NCBI GenBank assembly: GCA_018666235.1
Contig: JABJAB010000082.1
Coordinates: forward strand, 1-64,000
Reading direction: 5' to 3'
DNA from: Ilumatobacter sp.
GTDB taxonomy: Bacteria > Actinomycetota > Acidimicrobiia > Acidimicrobiales > Ilumatobacteraceae
Length of the DNA: 64,000 nt
Shown here: piece after piece, positions 17,513 to 25,541 of the stretch
How the letters are laid out: each line of letters starts with the position of its first letter
Numbering within the stretch: the first letter of the stretch is position 1
Notes under the pieces: generated by a model
Told to the model about the DNA's origin: nothing
Database searches by the model: none
What the model saw: only the letters and a program-made list of their open reading frames with translations
Translations under genes and position numbers: made by a program

Positions 17513-18702
17513 AACTCGGCATCTTGTCCCGGTCACCGCAGGCATACAGCACACAGCGGTTGAAGATCGCAGCGTTGGAGCGTGGGCACGACTGCAAGGT
17601 GCTCAACACGATGCGGTTCGCCATTGATCTTGCAGGCGACGAGCCGGACCTGCAGTTCCGGGGCAAACAGCTCAGTGACTACGACGCGGTGTTGCCCCGG
17701 ATCGGTGCCTCGGTCACCTATTTCGGCACTGCGGTGGTCCGTCAATTCGAACAGATGGACGTCTACACACCGAACACCTCGAACGGCATCGCGAACTCGC
17801 GCGACAAGCTCCGGGCGACACAAATTCTCAGCCGACACGACATCGGGATGCCGGCCACGTCGTTCGTTCGCGACAAGGCAGATGTCCTCCCAGCCATTGA
17901 ATTGGTCGGCGGCGCGCCCGTCGTCATCAAGCTGCTCGAAGGAACCCAGGGAATCGGCGTCATTCTGGCGCCGGACATCAAAGTGGCCGAGGCAATCATC
18001 GAAACGCTGCAGAGCACCAAGCAGAACGTGTTGATCCAACAGTTCATCGCTGAGAGCAAGGGCCGTGACATTCGTGCGCTGGTTGTGGGCGACCGCGTGG
18101 TCGGTGCGATGCGTCGAACCGCACAGGGCGATGAGTTTCGGTCGAACGTCCATCGCGGCGGCTCGGTTGAGGCAGTCGAACTGACCGAGGAGTACGAACG
18201 CACCGCGGTGCGGGCGGCTCAGATCATGGGCCTCCGAGTTGCGGGCGTGGACATGCTCGAAGGCAATGAGGGTCCACTCGTGATGGAGGTCAACTCATCT
18301 CCTGGGCTCGAAGGCATCGAACGGGCCACCGAACTCGATATCGCGGGCGCAATCATCGACCACATTGCCAACCAGGTGGCGTTTCCGGAACTCGACGTCC
18401 GGCAACGACTCACCGTCAGCACTGGGTACGGCGTCGCCGAAGTCCACGTGCCCGAAGGTTCGGAGTTTGTCGGGCAGACGCTCGCAGAATCGGGTCTCCG
18501 CGAGCGGGACATCACCGTGCTGACCTTGCACCGCGGCAACGCCGTCATCCCGAACCCGAAGGAGAGTCGAACTCTCGAAGGCGAGGACCGGCTGCTCTGC
18601 TTCGGCAAGCTCGAAGAGATGCGGAGCATGATTCCCACACGTCGCAAACGACGCGCCAAGGTTCGCAAGTTGCCCGACGAAGCGCTGCCCGACGCCGACT
18701 AA
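17509..18702 (+). CDS. rimK: RimK-type glutamate ligase with C-terminal RCK_C domain
   Basis: A 397-residue ATP-grasp ligase. Residues 1-95 are the RimK N-terminal domain (KLGILSRSPQAYSTQRL); about 95-290 is ATP-grasp with the ATP-binding lysine in VVIKLLEGTQGIGV, the glutamate-binding GRDIRALVVGDRVVGAM, and metal ligands in MEVNSSPGLEG. RimK adds glutamate to ribosomal protein S6 C-terminus. Residues about 305-375 form a TrkA/RCK C-terminal domain (VPEGSEFVGQTLAESGLRE), a ligand-binding module typical of potassium channels and transporters, so activity may respond to a nucleotide or similar small molecule. A basic tail (RRKRRAKVRK) closes the protein. It is the last gene of the three-gene operon. 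Confidence 0.9.
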   Translation: MKLGILSRSPQAYSTQRLKIAALERGHDCKVLNTMRFAIDLAGDEPDLQFRGKQLSDYDAVLPRIGASVTYFGTAVVRQFEQMDVYTPNTSNGIANSRDKLRATQILSRHDIGMPATSFVRDKADVLPAIELVGGAPVVIKLLEGTQGIGVILAPDIKVAEAIIETLQSTKQNVLIQQFIAESKGRDIRALVVGDRVVGAMRRTAQGDEFRSNVHRGGSVEAVELTEEYERTAVRAAQIMGLRVAGVDMLEGNEGPLVMEVNSSPGLEGIERATELDIAGAIIDHIANQVAFPELDVRQRLTVSTGYGVAEVHVPEGSEFVGQTLAESGLRERDITVLTLHRGNAVIPNPKESRTLEGEDRLLCFGKLEEMRSMIPTRRKRRAKVRKLPDEALPDAD

Positions 18703-18705
18703 GGC

Positions 18706-19206
18706 TCAGGCGGATCGCAGGGTGTCGGCGAAAAGATCGAGGCCGGCGATGGCGAACGCCACCATGTTTGCGGCGCGATCATCGTCGCCGGTGAGGACGT
18801 GTCGTGACGCGTCGACGGGGCCCGAGACGCCGACCCAAGCGTGCCCGGCCGGGTCGCCGTACGGGTTGCCTGAGGGGCCAGTCGCGCCGCCTTCGCCAAT
18901 GCCCCATGTTGCGCCGATGTGCGTGCGCGCAGCTTCAGCGAGATGCATCACCCAGGGTTCAGATGCGCCGCGCAGTTTTGGTGGCCGTTCGACCTGGCCC
19001 GTGAGGAGACCGTCGAGGGCGTGCTTGGTGTAGATCACACTGCCTCCGAGGAAGTACGCCGATGCACCAGGTACGGCGAGTAGCGCGGTGGAAATCAGTC
19101 CACCGCAACTGCCCTCGCCGGTCGCCACGGTCTCGCCACGCGCGCGAAGAAGTTCACCGCACACAGCACCGGCAGCGAGGAGTCCTTCGGGAAGCACCGC
19201 GGTCAT
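18706..19206 (-). CDS. CinA C-terminal-like (nicotinamide-nucleotide amidase) protein
   Basis: A 166-residue single-domain protein matching the C-terminal domain of CinA: GEGSCGGLISTALLAVPGAS near residue 35, FLGGSVIYTKHAL, and GIGEGGATGPSGNPYGDPAG. Bacterial relatives deamidate nicotinamide mononucleotide in the pyridine-nucleotide cycle. Here the usual ATAESCTGG serine region reads ATGEGSCGG, and a glycine-rich insert is altered, so activity may differ. Its ATG overlaps the stop of the SDR by 4 bases, placing it in the GrdB-like/SDR transcript. Confidence 0.8.
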   Translation of the reverse strand: MTAVLPEGLLAAGAVCGELLRARGETVATGEGSCGGLISTALLAVPGASAYFLGGSVIYTKHALDGLLTGQVERPPKLRGASEPWVMHLAEAARTHIGATWGIGEGGATGPSGNPYGDPAGHAWVGVSGPVDASRHVLTGDDDRAANMVAFAIAGLDLFADTLRSA

Positions 19207-19940
19207 GCGTTCATGGCACCGTCGACGACGAACTCGTGCCCACTGCAGTACGACGCCTCTTCAGAGGCGAGGAACAGCACGACATTCGCGACCTCGTCGG
19301 CAGAAGCGGTGCGACCCATGGGGATCGACTCGGTGATGCGTTCGAGGTTGCCACCGAACTCGCGCAGCATGTCGGTGTCGATGATGCCTGGGTGCACCGA
19401 GTTGACGCGGACGCCATGCGCGGCAAACTCGATCGCGGCCGACTTACTCATCCCGCGTACGGCCCACTTTGTTGCCGCATAGGCGTGCGCCCGCCCGACG
19501 CCGGCCAGCCCTGCGATCGATGAGATGTTGATGATGCTGCCCGAGCCTTGCTCGCACATCACCCGGCCGACGTCTCGGATGCCGAGGAAGACACCGGTCT
19601 GGTTGATGGCCACCATCTGATTCCACGCTTCGATTGACGTATCGAGCGCGGCGGTCATCGAGAAGATCCCTGCGTTGTTGACGAGGATGTCGATGCGGCC
19701 GTGTTGTTCGACGATCCCAGCGATCACGGCGGCCCAGTCATCCTCACTGGTGACGTCGTGGTGCAGGAATGTGACCGCGTCGCCCAACTCATCGGCTGCT
19801 GCCGCGCCGACGTCGTCGAGCACGTCAGTGATGTACACCGTCGCGCCCTCTGCGGCGAACCGTTCAGCCTCTTGGCGGCCCTGGCCGCGGGCGCCGCCCG
19901 TGATGAGTGCGATCTTGCCGGCGATGCGTCCGTTGCTCAC
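19203..19940 (-). CDS. Short-chain dehydrogenase/reductase
   Basis: A 245-residue classical SDR. The NAD(P) motif is TGGARGQG, with Asp in ITDVLDD suggesting NAD; NNAG follows; the catalytic Ser is in NISSIAG and Tyr/Lys in AYAATKWAV. It oxidises or reduces a hydroxyl/keto group; the substrate is not evident, although family members of this look act on steroids or cyclic alcohols. GTG 19940 is chosen because it overlaps the upstream selenoprotein's stop (GTGA); the longer frame up to 20045 is rejected because it lies inside that gene. It is translationally coupled both to the GrdB-like gene and the CinA-like gene. Confidence 0.92.
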   Translation of the reverse strand: MSNGRIAGKIALITGGARGQGRQEAERFAAEGATVYITDVLDDVGAAAADELGDAVTFLHHDVTSEDDWAAVIAGIVEQHGRIDILVNNAGIFSMTAALDTSIEAWNQMVAINQTGVFLGIRDVGRVMCEQGSGSIINISSIAGLAGVGRAHAYAATKWAVRGMSKSAAIEFAAHGVRVNSVHPGIIDTDMLREFGGNLERITESIPMGRTASADEVANVVLFLASEEASYCSGHEFVVDGAMNA

Positions 19941-20812
19941 GATGTGACCTGCGCTTCCCGGCGCTTGGCGCCTGCGGCACGGAGTGCCTCGATGTTGTGG
20001 TCGCCGACTTCCATAAACGCGCTCCTCCAGTTGTCTGATCCCCAATGCACGGGCGCTTGCACCGTCGTGCGGGGCGCGATTGCGGTGTCGACCACGTCGA
20101 GAGCCAATGAGATGATCGATTGCTGCATCGCCCGGTCACCTGGCTTGCCACACGGATTGCCGAGCGGGAAGTCGACGAACAGCATGCGAGCGACACCACA
20201 CTCTTCGACGATGTCGCGGGCGCTCCCGATCACCACGGTGGGGATTCCAGCTGCTTCAAGGTGACGCGAAACCAGACTCACGGTCTGGTGACACACCGGT
20301 CAAAGCGGGACCAGGAGGGCGATATCAACCTGATCTTCGGCACACCACTCGCCAATCGTTGCGGCATCAAGACCGGTACGGCGTTGGCTGTATTCGGTGG
20401 GGACGCCGAAGAACCGATGATTGAGCTGGCCGATCTTGCCGTCCTCGACGAGTGCGGTCAATGCTCCGAGCGGCAGGAAGCTCTCGGGGTCATCGGTATG
20501 CGTTGCTTGCTTGTCCCACGACAGATCGCTGGTGAACATCCGCTCCGGTCGGTCCGCAACAGGATGGTGATACACCACCTTGTCGGTGGCGGGCGCTCCG
20601 TGCGCTGAATCATGATGATGGAGATACGTCGTCGTGATCACGGCGACGTTGCACTCGGCCAGCGGCTTCGTCAGGGGCGTGAAAGGCGCTTCGTTGAACG
20701 CAGCCCAACGGTAGGGCTGGTCATATCCAGACGCTTCGTAGTACTCGCGAGACTTGTCGATGTAGCTGACGTGACTGCGATGGGTGACTTGCCGATCGGC
20801 TCGCTCTGCCAT
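19937..20812 (-). CDS. GrdB-like selenoprotein (glycine/sarcosine/betaine reductase B family), UGA = Sec171
   Basis: Two open segments in one frame, 20812-20303 and 20299-19937, are separated only by TGA at 20302-20300. Reading it as selenocysteine gives a 291-residue protein with U-P-V-C (Sec171, Cys174) inside an otherwise continuous GrdB-family context (LLVP before it, CHQTVSLVSRHLEAAGIPTVVI after it; this region is a nucleotide-like fold with a redox pair). The family includes components that reduce substrates via a Sec/Cys redox pair. Here the glycine reductase system is not nearby, so it is more likely a reductive or isomerising thiol enzyme. Start is ATG 20812 (MAERADRQV). A SECIS-like hairpin follows the UGA at once (20289-20271). 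The SDR start overlaps the stop (GTGA). Confidence 0.85.
20271..20289 (-). promoter_or_regulatory. Predicted bacterial SECIS hairpin in GrdB-like gene
   Basis: On the coding strand a 7-bp perfect stem, ACCAGAC with GUCUGGU, closes a 5-nt loop CGUGA. The loop starts 17 nt after the UGA, inside the normal range for bacterial SECIS elements, and holds a G among its first two bases. A further helix (bases 20297-20292 with 20268-20263) can extend it past an internal loop. The hairpin lies within coding sequence, as bacterial SECIS elements do. Confidence 0.75.
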
Positions 20813-20927
20813 GGTTTCAACGGTAGTTCTCGGTCTGATCAGACGACGAGGTGCACAGCCGGAATCCATGAGAGACTGACAACGACTCGAGCAGGCGGGT
20901 CCGCACTCGGAACGGACAGCGATCGAA

Positions 20928-21488
20928 GTGAAACGAAAATTGGCGCGGCTCATGCTCAAGATCACTCGATTCACGGCGGTCGGCGAACCGCCGCAACACG
21001 ACACCTACGTTCTGCTCTGCGCGCCGCACACCACGAACTGGGATCTGCTGAGTCTCTTGATGGCATCGTGGAGTTCCGGTGAGAACCTCAACTGGCTCGG
21101 AAAACACCAACTGTTCCGTGGACCGATGAATCGCATCATGCGAATGCTGGGCGGTGTGCCGGTGCGGCGCGACGAGCGACGCGGAATGGTGGAGTCGCTT
21201 GCCGACGAGTTCGATGCTGCCGAACATATGGCGCTGGCGATTCCGGCGGCGGGAACTCGGTCGCACACCGATCATTGGAAGTCGGGTTTCTACCGAATCG
21301 CGCTGGCCGCGAAGGTGCCGATCGGTCTCGCGTTCGTCGACTACTCGACACGTACCGTCGGCTTCGGCCCAACGATGGTCCCGACCGGCGATATCGAGGC
21401 AGACCTCGACATGTTCCGAGCGTTCTACGCCGACAAGCGGGGCAAGTACCCGGACCAAGAGAGCGAAATTCGCTTCAGCGACACCTGA
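20928..21488 (+). CDS. Putative lysophospholipid acyltransferase (PlsC-like)
   Basis: A 186-residue protein of the PlsC/acyltransferase family, shorter than usual. Block I is APHTTNWDLL (His...Asp), and a later ALAIPAAGTRS corresponds to block III; the substrate segment is MLGGVPVRRDERRGM. No transmembrane helix is evident. It probably transfers an acyl group to a lysolipid or related acceptor. It starts 116 bases from the divergent GrdB-like gene, and its stop directly abuts the AhpD-like gene's stop. It sits between the two selenoprotein genes but on the opposite strand, so there is no operon. Confidence 0.8.
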   Translation: MKRKLARLMLKITRFTAVGEPPQHDTYVLLCAPHTTNWDLLSLLMASWSSGENLNWLGKHQLFRGPMNRIMRMLGGVPVRRDERRGMVESLADEFDAAEHMALAIPAAGTRSHTDHWKSGFYRIALAAKVPIGLAFVDYSTRTVGFGPTMVPTGDIEADLDMFRAFYADKRGKYPDQESEIRFSDT

Positions 21489-21489
21489 C

Positions 21490-22443
21490 TCACCTGTGCC
21501 GATCGGGCAACGGAACACCGATGGCATCGCCAATCGCCAGCATGCCGTCGGGCGGACCCACGCCGACGGCATCGAGGAGTCGGTTCATCATCTCGAAGTT
21601 GCCGGTGACCTGCACCGCACGCGCAGTGGCACCCGAACCGAGCACCTCGATGGCCTGTGTCCGAGCGCGTTCCATCTCGTCGCCGTCACGGAGTACAGCG
21701 GCCTCGACCAGCGCGCTGAGCACACGACCGCCTGGAAGGCCCACATCGACGTGTGGCCTGCCGACGCCGAGCAAGTTGATGTCTTCGTTGTGATGGCGGG
21801 CGCTCGCACGGAGCATCCCAGCGTGGCCATACAGTCAAAAGAAGCAATCGTTCAGCAGCGAGGTTCGTGCAGCGACGAACTCCATTTGTGATCGGCTCAG
21901 TCCTTCGCGAACCGCATTCATGTTGCCCATCGAGTTCCCGTCGGGATTGCCGTCCGGCGCGAGATACAGGGTGGTGTGCACGTCGAACATGGCCTCGTTC
22001 TCCGGTGGCACTGCACTGAGGATCGTTGGTGGGAACGCGACACCGATGGTGGGCACCCACGACCCGTCGATCACCGCCTGCGTGGTGATCGGCGAGGGCT
22101 CGCCGTCATGCGGCTCAGGAAGTGGTCGGGGATTGTGGCCGAGACCGAATCGGGTGGTGTCGAGCGCCCGAAGCCGAGCCACGATGCCAAGCACCTCGAC
22201 ATACTGCTCGGTGCTCAAATCCCTGGCGAGCACCGCATCAAACCAGTCGCGTGTGATCGTTGCTGGGGCGGTGGAGATGACCGCCGCTGCCTCTTCGGCG
22301 GGCGAGGATGCAGCCTCTCCGCGCGCCGCCGCGGCGACCGCGACTCGTTCACGGCCGGTGAGCCAGGTGCCGGGATGACTCAGTCGGTCCCACTCGCGAT
22401 CGTGCAGCGCGGTGAAGTCGGTCGGGATGTCGATCGCGCTCAT
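21490..22443 (-). CDS. AhpD-like alkylhydroperoxidase selenoprotein, UGA = Sec203
   Basis: Two same-frame segments, 22443-21838 and 21834-21490, are divided only by TGA at 21837-21835. Read as selenocysteine it yields 317 residues with the motif Cys200-Phe-Phe-Sec203 and His207, preceded by Glu188. The spacing Glu-x11-Cys-x2-Sec-x3-His is that of the catalytic Glu, Cys-x-x-Cys and His of mycobacterial AhpD, with the resolving cysteine replaced by Sec. The residue before is NDC, as in AhpD-like proteins. The N-terminal half (about 20-110) resembles a second carboxymuconolactone decarboxylase-type helical domain. Likely a thiol-dependent peroxidase or a carboxymuconolactone-decarboxylase-like isomerase protecting or completing ring cleavage. 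It lies 37 bases downstream of the LigB-like gene on the same strand. Confidence 0.85.
21803..21825 (-). promoter_or_regulatory. Possible bacterial SECIS hairpin in AhpD-like gene
   Basis: After the UGA at 21837-21835 the transcript can fold CGC (21823-21821) with GCG (21807-21805), then UGG (21820-21818) with CCG (21811-21809), leaving a bulged U and a GAUGCU loop. The loop begins 17 nt after the UGA, like the other two elements in the window. The outer C-G pair and an A-A mismatch extend it. The stem is shorter and less perfect than the others. Confidence 0.5.
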
Positions 22444-22480
22444 CGCCCGACCCTCGGCCCGAGCTGCGCCTTGATGTGCA

Positions 22481-23314
22481 CTAGATGCCCGACGCGGAGA
22501 TGTTGTAGGAGGCGATCGTGCAGCTCACGGCGAAGATCGGGATCGGCTCACAGAAGTGCACGGTGCCGGTCGCACCGGCAGCGGCTGCCGCCACAGAAAT
22601 GAAGGTGCGGATCTCGAACCCGCCTTGCCCGGCGTCCGCGTAGACCGTCAGGTCGTCATAATCGAGGAGCGCCGCGCGGTCGTTGCGGCACCAGCGATCC
22701 ATGAAGTCGAGGTCCCACTCGACGTTGATCTTGCCCGAATCGGGCGTGGCCGGCCAGTGCGAAATACCGCCAGTGCCGACAATCGCGATGCGTTCGGGCA
22801 GCGCGTCGCACGCTGCACGGAGCGACTCGCCAAACGTCCACGAGCGATGCAGCGGCGACAGCGGCGGGCCCTGGCAGTTGATGTTGACCGGGATGACCGG
22901 GGTGTCGTAACGGGGGGTCAGAAAGTGCAGTGGCACCATGATCCCGTGGTCGAACTTCCACTCCTCCGCGTAGCTGACGTCAGAGGTGTGCATCACCTGC
23001 TCGATGAACCGGTGCGACAGGTCGCGGTTGCCCGGTACCTGGTGCTTGTCGATGCCGAGCCAACCTGGATCTTCGATCGGGCCGTCGTAGCTGTCGGCCA
23101 TGCCCAGTGCGAACGACGGCATGTTGTTCATGAAGAAGTTGGCGAAGTGCTCGGCGGCGATCACGACGATGGCGTCGGGTTTCGACGCTTCGAGGTCGAC
23201 GCGCATCTGATCGAACGCGGCGTAGAAGCGATCGCGGACGTCGGGATCGGCCTGGTCGGATCGACCGGTGATTCCAGGCGCGTGTGAGCACACGCCGGCA
23301 AAGACGAGGGGCAT
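22481..23314 (-). CDS. LigB-like extradiol ring-cleavage dioxygenase, catalytic subunit
   Basis: A 277-residue class III extradiol dioxygenase, the type that uses Fe(II) to open catechol rings next to the hydroxyls (as in protocatechuate 4,5-dioxygenase LigB). N-terminal CSHAPG supplies a metal-binding His11; AAEHFANFF and GGISHWP are later family motifs. It pairs with the small LigA-like gene just upstream (one base between them). In the adjacent homoprotocatechuate genes no HpaD-type ring-cleavage enzyme is visible, so this LigAB-type enzyme may fill that step; substrate is inference. Confidence 0.9.
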   Translation of the reverse strand: MPLVFAGVCSHAPGITGRSDQADPDVRDRFYAAFDQMRVDLEASKPDAIVVIAAEHFANFFMNNMPSFALGMADSYDGPIEDPGWLGIDKHQVPGNRDLSHRFIEQVMHTSDVSYAEEWKFDHGIMVPLHFLTPRYDTPVIPVNINCQGPPLSPLHRSWTFGESLRAACDALPERIAIVGTGGISHWPATPDSGKINVEWDLDFMDRWCRNDRAALLDYDDLTVYADAGQGGFEIRTFISVAAAAAGATGTVHFCEPIPIFAVSCTIASYNISASGI

Positions 23315-23315
23315 G

Positions 23316-23672
23316 TCAGTGGCTGCCTTCTGGAGTAGCAGGGGTGTGGACCGGTGCGACCACCTCGTCGAGGCTCGTGGTCATCGCATAGACGCCCTCT
23401 CGGACGGGGCCGTGCTCGGCAATGCCGTCCCGCATGCGCTGGAGATAGTCCTGCCAATCGATCTGATGGAACGCGGCGAAGTGCATGAGGATCTGACCGT
23501 TGACGCCGAGGTGGAACAGCTTGCCGATGTCGGGTGCCACCAGTGCCTCGGTTTCCTCATCGGTGAGGTCGAACCCTGCGACTTCGGCCCGTCGGTCGGC
23601 GCTGTATCGGTCCTGCATCTCCTGGGACCGGTTGATCTCAAACAGGAACTTCTGAACCGCGTAGAGACTCAT
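23316..23672 (-). CDS. LigA-like extradiol dioxygenase, small subunit
   Basis: A 118-residue protein with the LigA pattern: VQKFLFEINRSQEMQDRYSADR at the start, a helical DLTDEETEALVAPDIGKLFHLGVNG core and a tail with HQIDWQDYLQRMRDG. In the protocatechuate enzyme the alpha (LigA) subunit closes the active site formed by LigB. It is translated just before the LigB-like gene and just after the cytochrome P450 (4-base ATGA overlap), so P450, LigA and LigB form one operon. Confidence 0.85.
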   Translation of the reverse strand: MSLYAVQKFLFEINRSQEMQDRYSADRRAEVAGFDLTDEETEALVAPDIGKLFHLGVNGQILMHFAAFHQIDWQDYLQRMRDGIAEHGPVREGVYAMTTSLDEVVAPVHTPATPEGSH

Positions 23673-24982
23673 GCCGGGTCACCTTCCCACTCCAAATGCA
23701 GAGCGTCAGGGCCGCGGAAGGTGATGTTCGGGAAGTAGGTGAGCTGCTGGTCTTCGACGAGACGGAGCGAAGGCAGGCGCTGCGAGAGCAACTCGAGCGC
23801 GATGCGTGCTTCCATTCGTGCGAGGCCATTGCCGACGCAGAAGTGAATCCCTTTGCCGAATGAGATGTGTCGGTTGGGGCGATGGCGATGGATGTCGAAC
23901 GTCTCGGGGTTTTCGAACAGATCGGGTTGGTGGTTCGCCGATGCAAAGTTGAGATACAACCGTGTTCCGGCGGGCAGGTCGATGCCGCCGAGCGTGGTGT
24001 CCTGTGTCGTGACCCGGCGCCATGAGATCTGGCTCGACTCGTAGCGCAGCGTCTCTTCCACGGCTGCCGCTGCGAGCGATGGATCCGCACAGAGCGCGTC
24101 CCACTGGTCGCGGCGGGGGAGCAGGCAGAGCAGGGTGTTGCAGAGCAGCGCGGTGACGGGGTCGTGACCGGCGAACGAGAAGCCGTAGACGATTGATTCG
24201 ACCTCCTGATAGCTCAGGCCGGTGCCGTTCGTCGGGTCAGGGTCGGCGTCGTGCGCGTCGAGGAGTTCGGAGGTGAAATCGTCGGTACGTTCGTCGCGTC
24301 GCTGGGCAACGAAGTCGCGGCAGTAACGCCAGTAGCTGACCATGCCCTCAGCGATCTCGACCTGCTCTTCAGCGGTCGGCATCCCCCAGGAGAACGCTCG
24401 TCGGTTTGCGCACCACGACTTGACCATCACATCGTCTTCGGGTGGGAATCCGAGGAAGCGGAACACGATCTCAGCTGGCAGCGGGAATGCCAGGGCTTTG
24501 ACAAACTCCGCTGGCGAGCCGTTGGCAACCATTTGGTCGAGCAGCACGGTGGCGCGGTCACGCATGTATCCCTCGAGCGACTTGAGGCGACGATTCGAGA
24601 AGCCCTGCCGCGTGTACACCCGTATCCGGCCGTGATCAGGTTCGGGCTTGTTCGACATCACGGCAACCGGATTGAAGTCAGGAGTCGCCAGCACCGCGGC
24701 AGCTTCGTCGGCCAAGGGGTAGATCGGGTCCTGGACGTTGGTGGACGCGTAGACATCGGGGTTCATGAACACCTCGTCGATGTCTTCCATGCGCGTCACG
24801 ACGACGTGGCCGAGGTCGGGGGCGTAGAACACGGGGTGCTCGTCGCGCAGCGCATTGGCGATGGGGTACGGGTCGACGAGGTAGTCATCGTCGAGGGGTG
24901 ACCAGTTCGCGTGCATCGGGCAACCGGGCGGCGGAGTCGCCAGGGTGTCGGGGGCCTCGTGGTAACTGCTGTGTTCGCTCAT
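23669..24982 (-). CDS. Cytochrome P450
   Basis: A 437-residue soluble P450. The heme loop is FGKGIHFCVGNG with Cys382 as the axial ligand; ExxR is in EETLRYESSQ; the I-helix oxygen-activation segment is FAGHDPVTALL, where His-Asp-Pro-Val replaces the usual Gly-x-Asp-Thr. It therefore may differ in proton delivery. It should hydroxylate or demethylate an aromatic or related substrate, with a ferredoxin and reductase not encoded next to it. It is the first gene of the LigA-LigB-AhpD transcript, so ring hydroxylation before cleavage is a reasonable guess. Its upstream leader holds three 13-bp repeats. Confidence 0.93.
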   Translation of the reverse strand: MSEHSSYHEAPDTLATPPPGCPMHANWSPLDDDYLVDPYPIANALRDEHPVFYAPDLGHVVVTRMEDIDEVFMNPDVYASTNVQDPIYPLADEAAAVLATPDFNPVAVMSNKPEPDHGRIRVYTRQGFSNRRLKSLEGYMRDRATVLLDQMVANGSPAEFVKALAFPLPAEIVFRFLGFPPEDDVMVKSWCANRRAFSWGMPTAEEQVEIAEGMVSYWRYCRDFVAQRRDERTDDFTSELLDAHDADPDPTNGTGLSYQEVESIVYGFSFAGHDPVTALLCNTLLCLLPRRDQWDALCADPSLAAAAVEETLRYESSQISWRRVTTQDTTLGGIDLPAGTRLYLNFASANHQPDLFENPETFDIHRHRPNRHISFGKGIHFCVGNGLARMEARIALELLSQRLPSLRLVEDQQLTYFPNITFRGPDALHLEWEGDPA

Positions 24983-25009
24983 CTCGTGGCGCTTTCAATC
25001 AGTGGTGCA

Positions 25010-25048
25010 GGAAAGGGATGTCGGAAAGGGATGTCGGAAAGGGATGTC
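25010..25048 (-). repeat. Three perfect 13-bp direct repeats upstream of the P450 gene
   Basis: The unit ggaaagggatgtc occurs at 25010-25022, 25023-25035 and 25036-25048 with no spacer. On the transcribed strand the array lies about 28-66 bases before the P450 ATG and after the MarR gene's stop. Helically spaced copies could bind a regulator, or the array may be slippage. Confidence 0.85.
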
Positions 25049-25067
25049 GGTGTGGGTTGGTGCCGCG

Positions 25068-25541
25068 TTAGGGCGTGGTTGGGGTGGAGAGTCGAGCGAG
25101 TAAGTCGGCCAGCTGATCGACTTCACCCGGTTTGAGCTGGTGTTCGATTTGCTCGTACGCCGCCTCGCTCAAGGGAGCGATCCGGGCAACGAGCGCCAAC
25201 CCGTCGGTGCTGATGCTGATCTCAGCGCGTCGGGCATCGTTTCCCGCTGCGCGTTCGATGAGTCCTCGCTCGTCGAGTGAGGCGAGCATGCGCGACAGGC
25301 TGGGGCCGAGGAGAAAGGTGCGTTCGGCCAGCTCACCCACCGAGATGGGCTCGGTCGCGTCGTTCAGGGCACGCAGCACTCGCCACTGCTGTTCGGTGAC
25401 GTCGTGGTCGGCGAGGATCGGGCGGAAATGGCGCATCACTGCTTCGCGGGCGCGCATCAGGGCCATCGGCAATGACTGCTCGAATTCACGGATCGGCGCA
25501 GCGCCGTGTGCCCGGCGGGCAGTGGCGGTGCCGGTGCTCAC
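25068..25541 (-). CDS. MarR-family transcriptional regulator (HpaR-like)
   Basis: A 157-residue winged helix-turn-helix protein of the MarR family. The fold is visible: EFEQSLPMALMRAREAVMRHFRPILADHDVTEQQWRVLRAL, the recognition helix EPISVGELAERTFLLGPSLSRMLASL, and the wing ERAAGNDARRAEISI with paired basic and acidic residues. This matches HpaR-type repressors of hydroxyphenylacetate catabolism. Its start overlaps the HpaG-like gene's stop by 4 bases, and the operator probably lies in the divergent gap at 26441-26478. It releases DNA when a ligand such as an aromatic acid binds, which fits the location but is inference. Confidence 0.88.
   Translation of the reverse strand: MSTGTATARRAHGAAPIREFEQSLPMALMRAREAVMRHFRPILADHDVTEQQWRVLRALNDATEPISVGELAERTFLLGPSLSRMLASLDERGLIERAAGNDARRAEISISTDGLALVARIAPLSEAAYEQIEHQLKPGEVDQLADLLARLSTPTTP

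Noticed and set aside
19937..20296. A separate small gene starting at 20296
   Set aside because: The sequence continues the GrdB-like frame after UGA, with U-x-x-C and a SECIS; the internal ATG has no ribosome-binding site or separate function.
21490..21816. A separate small gene starting at 21816
   Set aside because: It is the C-terminal part of the AhpD-like selenoprotein in the same frame; the first part ends at the active-site Cys-Phe-Phe, which makes no sense as a natural C-terminus.
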